NCBI GenBank assembly: GCA_017449285.1
Contig: JAFSJX010000003.1
Coordinates: forward strand, 1 to 64,000
Source: Treponema sp.
GTDB taxonomy: Bacteria > Spirochaetota > Spirochaetia > Treponematales > Treponemataceae
DNA: 64,000 nt
Direction: 5' to 3'
A model generated the notes under the pieces. That model was not told where the DNA came from. It searched no databases and saw only the letters and a list, made by a program, of their open reading frames with translations. Within the stretch, counting starts at the first letter, position 1. Each line of letters opens with the position of its first letter. Position numbers and translations under genes: made by a program. Of the stretch, positions 60,298 through 64,000 are shown piece by piece.

Positions 60298-61514
60298 AAT
60301 CTTGTGTTCTTATCGGAATCGGCATGGGAAATACCGCCTCTCTTTCAGAAGAAGCCCGCCTTGCAATGCAACATGCGCCGCTTGTGGCAGGGGCAGACCG
60401 CATGATGCAGGCAGTCGCTCCGTTCGTGCAGGGAAAAACGCTTGTCACCTATGAAAGCCAAAAAATCGCCGCCGCTTTTGCCGAATATGCTGGTACAGAC
60501 CAGATTCCTTGTGCAGTGTTCAGCGGAGACACGGGTTTTTACAGCGGGGCAACGACTTTGCGCACGCTTTTGGAGACGGACGGCTGGCAGGTGACGGTTG
60601 TTCCCGGCATTTCGACCGCACAGTATCTTTCCGCGCAGATTGGAAAGCCCTGGCAGGACTGGCATTTGGTCAGCGCACACGGAACGGACACGAATCTTGG
60701 CATCGCGCTTTCCTATTCGCCAAAGACTTTTTTCCTTACCGGGGGCGCGGTTACCGTCCGTTCGATTGCGCAGTTTTTGCTTGACCACGAGGCAGAGGCG
60801 GTTCTTACGGTAGGCTCTCATCTGGGGGCTACAGAAGAACTCATTTTCTCTGCTTCTCCCGCAGAGATTCTTTCCCGCACCGACTACGATGAATCGCTTT
60901 CGTGCGCGCTTGTGGAGCGTATGCTTCCCGACGTGCCGCACGGAGCGTTGTCCGATGCATTTTTTGTGCGCAATGTCGATTCTGCAAGTGTAAAAATCGT
61001 TCCTATGACAAAGCAGTTTGTCCGCGCGGCAATTCTTTCGCTTTTGGCGGTGCGCGATGGCGAGACCGTGTGGGACATTGGTGCGGGAACGGGCGCGGTG
61101 AGCGTGGATATTGCCCATACTGCGCATTGCGCCGTCCACGCGGTAGAATATAAGGAAGAAGCCTGCAATCTTATCCGCCAGAACTGCGCAAAGGCGGGTC
61201 TCCTCAATCTGGAAGTGGTTTGTAATCGCGCACCTGAATGCCTTTCCGACTTGCCCGCGCCCAACGCAGTTTTTGTCGGCGGAAGTGAAGGGGAGTTGCG
61301 TCCAATTCTGCGCGCGGCAAAAGAAAAAAATCCCGCCTGCCGTATTGTCGTCTCCTGCCTTACGATGGAAACGCTGTCGGAGATTCAATCCGCTTCCGCC
61401 GCGCTGGGCTGTGACTACGAAGCCGTGCAGATTTCGGTGAGTCAGTCAAAACAGGCGGGCGCGTATCATCTGATGACGGCGCAAAATCCTGTGTGGCTGG
61501 TAAAACTGCAATGA
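60294..61514 (+). CDS. cobL: Precorrin-6B C5,15-methyltransferase (CbiE-CbiT fusion)
   Basis: 406 residues from the ATG at 60294, which overlaps the cobK stop; a frame reaching to 60024 is a shadow of cobK. N-terminal CbiE half: VLIGIGMGNTASLSEEA, then VFSGDTGFYSGATTL and VVPGISTAQYLSAQIG. C-terminal CbiT half from about 240: IGAGTGAVSVDIAHTAH (SAM loop), EYKEEACNLIRQN and VFVGGSEGELRPIL. Methylates C5 and C15 and decarboxylates. Fusion of the two halves is normal for CobL. Confidence 0.95.
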   Translation: MKSCVLIGIGMGNTASLSEEARLAMQHAPLVAGADRMMQAVAPFVQGKTLVTYESQKIAAAFAEYAGTDQIPCAVFSGDTGFYSGATTLRTLLETDGWQVTVVPGISTAQYLSAQIGKPWQDWHLVSAHGTDTNLGIALSYSPKTFFLTGGAVTVRSIAQFLLDHEAEAVLTVGSHLGATEELIFSASPAEILSRTDYDESLSCALVERMLPDVPHGALSDAFFVRNVDSASVKIVPMTKQFVRAAILSLLAVRDGETVWDIGAGTGAVSVDIAHTAHCAVHAVEYKEEACNLIRQNCAKAGLLNLEVVCNRAPECLSDLPAPNAVFVGGSEGELRPILRAAKEKNPACRIVVSCLTMETLSEIQSASAALGCDYEAVQISVSQSKQAGAYHLMTAQNPVWLVKLQ

Positions 61515-63130
61515 AAAATACGTATTCTGTTCCGCGCATCGCAATTTCCTCCCCGTCGTCATCATCGGGAAAAACTACGGTGACGTGCGCGCTTCTCAAA
61601 CTGCTTCCGAATGTTGCCGCAATCAAGTTCGGTCCTGACTTTATCGACCCGCTGTTTCACCAGAAAGTGCTGGGGCGGAAAACAGGCAACATTGATTTAT
61701 TTTTTACGGACGAAGATACTGCCCGCGCGATTTTTGCCCATGACACGACGGGAGCCGATATTGTCGTATGCGAGGGAGCAATGGGCTACTATGACGGCGC
61801 AGACGGTACGGAGCGGGCAAGCGCGTATGCAACCGCACGAACGTTAGGTTGCCCCGTAATTCTGGTGGTAGACGTGAAGGGAAAAAGCCTTTCTGTCTGC
61901 GCTGAAATAAACGGATTTGCGTCATTTCGGGAAAAAAACGGCGACCGAAGCGGAATTTGCGGCGTGATTTTGAATCGCTGTTCTGCGTCATTGTATGAAA
62001 AACTTGCGCCGCTTATTCAAAAAGAATGTGACTTACGACCGTTAGGTTTTCTTGAACAGAATGCTGACTTTGCGATTGAGAGCCGACACCTTGGGTTGGT
62101 CACGCCTGATGCCGTTTCGGATTTGCAGAAAAAAATCGAAGTTCTTACCGAAGCCGCAAGAAAATCACTGGATATTGAAAAAATCAAGCAAATTGCATTT
62201 AACGAGGTTGAAGTTATTTCTTACAATGTAGACTTTTTTAGACAGTTTTACGATAGAAAGAACGAATATTCGTTAGTTACCGTTCAAAAAAGTAGACGAG
62301 GTGATGCAAATTCTATACAAACGACCGATAGTTCTGCACAAAAATCCAATCCTTCTGCTTGCTCCGCCGACAAAAGTGAAAAAATCCGTATTGCCGTAGC
62401 GAAAGATGAGGCATTCTGCTTTTATTATCAGGAGAATTTGGACTTGCTTGAAGCATTTGGAGCAGAACTCGTGCCGTTTTCTCCCCTGCGCGACAAATTG
62501 ATTCCCGCAGGGTGCAACGCGCTCTACCTTGGCGGGGGCTATCCTGAACTTTTTCCCGTGCAACTGGCGGAAAATACGACCATGCTTCAGAGTGTCCGCA
62601 TGTTTTGCAGGAGCGGTGCGCCCGTTTTTGCCGAATGCGGTGGCTTTTTGTACCTGAAACTTGCGGGAATCCTTGCAGGAACGTTTGAAAACAAGAAAAA
62701 ACTGGTCCGCTTTGGCTACATTACGCTTACGGCGAACGAGGACACGCTTTTGTGCAAAAAAGGCGATTTCATTCGCGCGCACGAGTTCCATTATTTTGAC
62801 ACCACGGAAAACGGTTCTGCGTTCACGGCGCAAAAACCAAACGGAACGCAGTGGCAGTGCATTCAGTCCGCCGTTCCCGTGAAAGATATGCGTTCTGTCG
62901 GCTGCGGAAATTGCGCTGGCGGGTGCGGAAAATGCGCTGGCGGGTGCGGAAAATGTGCGGAAAACACGGATTTTTCCCCAAAACAGAATATTTTTGCCGG
63001 ATTTCCGCACTTGTACTTTCCAAGCAATCCCGTTTTTGCGCGGAATTTTGTTTGTGCGGCACAGGAATTTGCAAAACGGAAAAAATCTGGCTGTGCAAAC
63101 TGCGCAAAAAAAGGAAAATGTCATGATTGA
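61511..63130 (+). CDS. cobB: Cobyrinate a,c-diamide synthase with Cys-rich C-terminal repeats
   Basis: 539 residues from the ATG at 61511. N-terminal dethiobiotin-synthetase-like ATPase: ISSPSSSSGKTTVTCALL, then KFGPDFIDPLFHQ and CEGAMGYYDG. C-terminal glutaminase: LYLGGGYPELFPVQLAEN, and PVFAECGGFLYL with the nucleophile Cys (376). It amidates side chains a and c of cobyrinate. Unusually, residues 465-482 are a tandem C-G-K/N-C-A-G-G repeat, and the C-terminus has another cluster (SGCANCAKKGKCHD). A low-complexity Ser/Asn linker sits near 255-290. Overlaps cobT by eight bases. Confidence 0.92.
   Translation: MKNTYSVPRIAISSPSSSSGKTTVTCALLKLLPNVAAIKFGPDFIDPLFHQKVLGRKTGNIDLFFTDEDTARAIFAHDTTGADIVVCEGAMGYYDGADGTERASAYATARTLGCPVILVVDVKGKSLSVCAEINGFASFREKNGDRSGICGVILNRCSASLYEKLAPLIQKECDLRPLGFLEQNADFAIESRHLGLVTPDAVSDLQKKIEVLTEAARKSLDIEKIKQIAFNEVEVISYNVDFFRQFYDRKNEYSLVTVQKSRRGDANSIQTTDSSAQKSNPSACSADKSEKIRIAVAKDEAFCFYYQENLDLLEAFGAELVPFSPLRDKLIPAGCNALYLGGGYPELFPVQLAENTTMLQSVRMFCRSGAPVFAECGGFLYLKLAGILAGTFENKKKLVRFGYITLTANEDTLLCKKGDFIRAHEFHYFDTTENGSAFTAQKPNGTQWQCIQSAVPVKDMRSVGCGNCAGGCGKCAGGCGKCAENTDFSPKQNIFAGFPHLYFPSNPVFARNFVCAAQEFAKRKKSGCANCAKKGKCHD
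62903..62965 (+). repeat. 21-base tandem repeat in cobB
   Basis: Three units (62903-62923, 62924-62944, 62945-62965, the last diverging after 12 bases) of TGCGGAAAATGCGCTGGCGGG, in frame, each coding C-G-K-C-A-G-G (first unit C-G-N-C-A-G-G). Confidence 0.9.
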
Positions 63131-64000
63131 ACGGATTATCGAAAAAATCGCTCCCGTGGATGCGCGGTATGCGGAAGTGGCCCGTGGTCGCTGGAATGAC
63201 ATTGCAAAGCCTCTGCATGGGCTGGGGGCGTTTGAGGATGCGGTGTGTCGGCTTGCGGCGGTTCAGAAAACGGAGCGACCTCACATTGCCAGGCGTGCGC
63301 TTGCGGTTTTTTGTGCGGATAATGGCATTGTGTGTGAGGGAGTGACGCAGACTGATTCTTCGGTGACGGCGATTCTGGCGGAGAATCTGTGTACGGGCGC
63401 GACTTCCGTGTGCAAAATGGCTCGGGTGGCAAAATGCGATGTGTTTCCAGTGGATATAGGAATGAACCGTGCTGTTTTGCATGAAAAAATGACGGATTTT
63501 CACGTTGCGCGGGGAACGCAAGATTTTTTGTATGAGGATGCCATGACCCGAGAACAGACTGAACTGGCAGTGATACGAGGCGCAGAATTTGCTGAAACGT
63601 TGGCGGCTCAAGGGTACAATCTGCTTGCCGCGGGAGAAATGGGAATCGGAAATACGACGACTTCAAGCGCGGTGGCTTCGGTTCTGCTGGGCATTCCTGC
63701 CGAAGATGTGACGGGCGCAGGGGCTGGTTTGAGCGAAGCGGGTATTGCCCATAAAATTGCGGTGATAAAAGAAGGAATTGCGCGACGGAAACCGAATCCC
63801 GAAGACCCGATTGACGTGCTTTCAAAGGTCGGGGGACTTGACATCGCGGGAATGGCGGGATTCATGCTCGGCGCGGCGGCAAACGATGTGGCGGTAGTGC
63901 TTGACGGCGTGATTTCGCAGGTGGCGGCTTTGATTGGCGTGCGTCTTTGCCCTGCGGTGCGTGGTTATCTTTTGGGAAGCCATGTGGGAAGCGAAAAGGC
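63123..64000 (+). CDS. cobT: Nicotinate-nucleotide-dimethylbenzimidazole phosphoribosyltransferase, partial
   Basis: About 292 residues seen; the frame is open at the window edge, so the C-terminal part (including the catalytic Glu region) is missing. N-terminal region RGRWNDIAKPLHGLGAFEDA; VFCADNGIVCEGVTQTDSSV; the substrate stretch GEMGIGNTTTSSAVASVLLG; GLDIAGMAGFMLGAAAN. It activates the lower ligand base of cobalamin. ATG 63123 overlaps the cobB stop by eight bases. Confidence 0.93.
   Translation, partial: MIERIIEKIAPVDARYAEVARGRWNDIAKPLHGLGAFEDAVCRLAAVQKTERPHIARRALAVFCADNGIVCEGVTQTDSSVTAILAENLCTGATSVCKMARVAKCDVFPVDIGMNRAVLHEKMTDFHVARGTQDFLYEDAMTREQTELAVIRGAEFAETLAAQGYNLLAAGEMGIGNTTTSSAVASVLLGIPAEDVTGAGAGLSEAGIAHKIAVIKEGIARRKPNPEDPIDVLSKVGGLDIAGMAGFMLGAAANDVAVVLDGVISQVAALIGVRLCPAVRGYLLGSHVGSEK

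Noticed and set aside
60345-61388. 347-codon ORF antisense to cobL
   Set aside because: High-GC antisense frame; cobL has complete CbiE and CbiT motifs.
62273-63202. 309-codon ORF antisense to cobB
   Set aside because: Arg/Phe/Ser-rich shadow, including an artefactual repeat from the CGKCAGG codons.

Overview
The window looks like a chromosomal segment of a treponeme-like spirochaete. This is inferred from gene content (YidC/phosphatase fusions, a Wzi-like porin, an Rnf-type cluster beside a GH57-like protein, homopolymeric G/C tracts at surface-related genes); no rRNA or other taxonomic marker is present. No tRNA, rRNA, CRISPR array, prophage or complete insertion sequence was recognised.

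Region 1 (1-6852) holds three paralogues of an unusual fusion: a YidC/Oxa1-like membrane domain joined to an alkaline-phosphatase/sulfatase-superfamily domain (one cut by the window edge). Region 2 (6883-22411, mostly minus strand) is a surface-glycan operon: GDP-D-glycero-D-manno-heptose synthesis (hddA, gmhA, hddC-gmhB fusion), a polyprenyl-phosphate-sugar module (ArnC-like GT2, two SMR/EamA half-flippases, two GT-C-like membrane proteins), a WecE-type aminotransferase, several glycosyltransferases, and UDP-glucose dehydrogenase beside a GumK-like transferase. A two-gene plus-strand unit at 20299-21406 (DUF3990, ADP-ribosyltransferase-like, plus an unknown partner) resembles a toxin-antitoxin pair. 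A truncated NYN-domain gene sits just before hddC.

Region 3 (22412-29094, plus strand, visibly AT-rich) starts with a decayed glycosyltransferase and continues with a CDP-3,6-dideoxyhexose operon (rfbF, rfbG, an SDR reductase, rfbH, an RmlC-like epimerase; an ascarylose-type product is the best guess). rfbF appears to start at ACG. Region 4 (29101-35746, minus) is an operon led by a NusG paralogue, with manC, a Wzi-like porin, a Wzx-like flippase and a glycosyltransferase. The NusG paralogue and the divergent WecA-like initiating transferase have near-mirror promoters with a G10 tract between the two -35 boxes. Region 5 (36903-41242, minus) is rfbACBD-type dTDP-L-rhamnose synthesis plus a secreted protein of unknown function.

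Region 6 (41379-47052, plus) is an RND efflux operon whose TolC-like gene is interrupted just after the signal peptide by a C9 tract; C10 would restore the frame, so it reads as a phase-OFF contingency gene. Region 7 (47160-50696) holds housekeeping-type genes: a poly(A) polymerase/CCA enzyme, a P-loop protein with an Asp23-like tail, a pseudouridine synthase and a DUF212 protein. Region 8 (50715-58686) is an Rnf-ordered C-D-G-E-A-B cluster that has lost most recognisable cofactor-binding signatures, flanked by an unknown membrane protein and a GH57-like protein lacking the usual catalytic motifs. Region 9 (58724-64000) is a translationally coupled cobalamin operon cobJ-cobK-cobL-cobB-cobT, where CobB carries a tandem cysteine-rich repeat and cobT runs off the end.

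Many genes here have good -35/-10 boxes with the -10 only 5-10 bases before the start codon, so leaderless transcripts are probably common.
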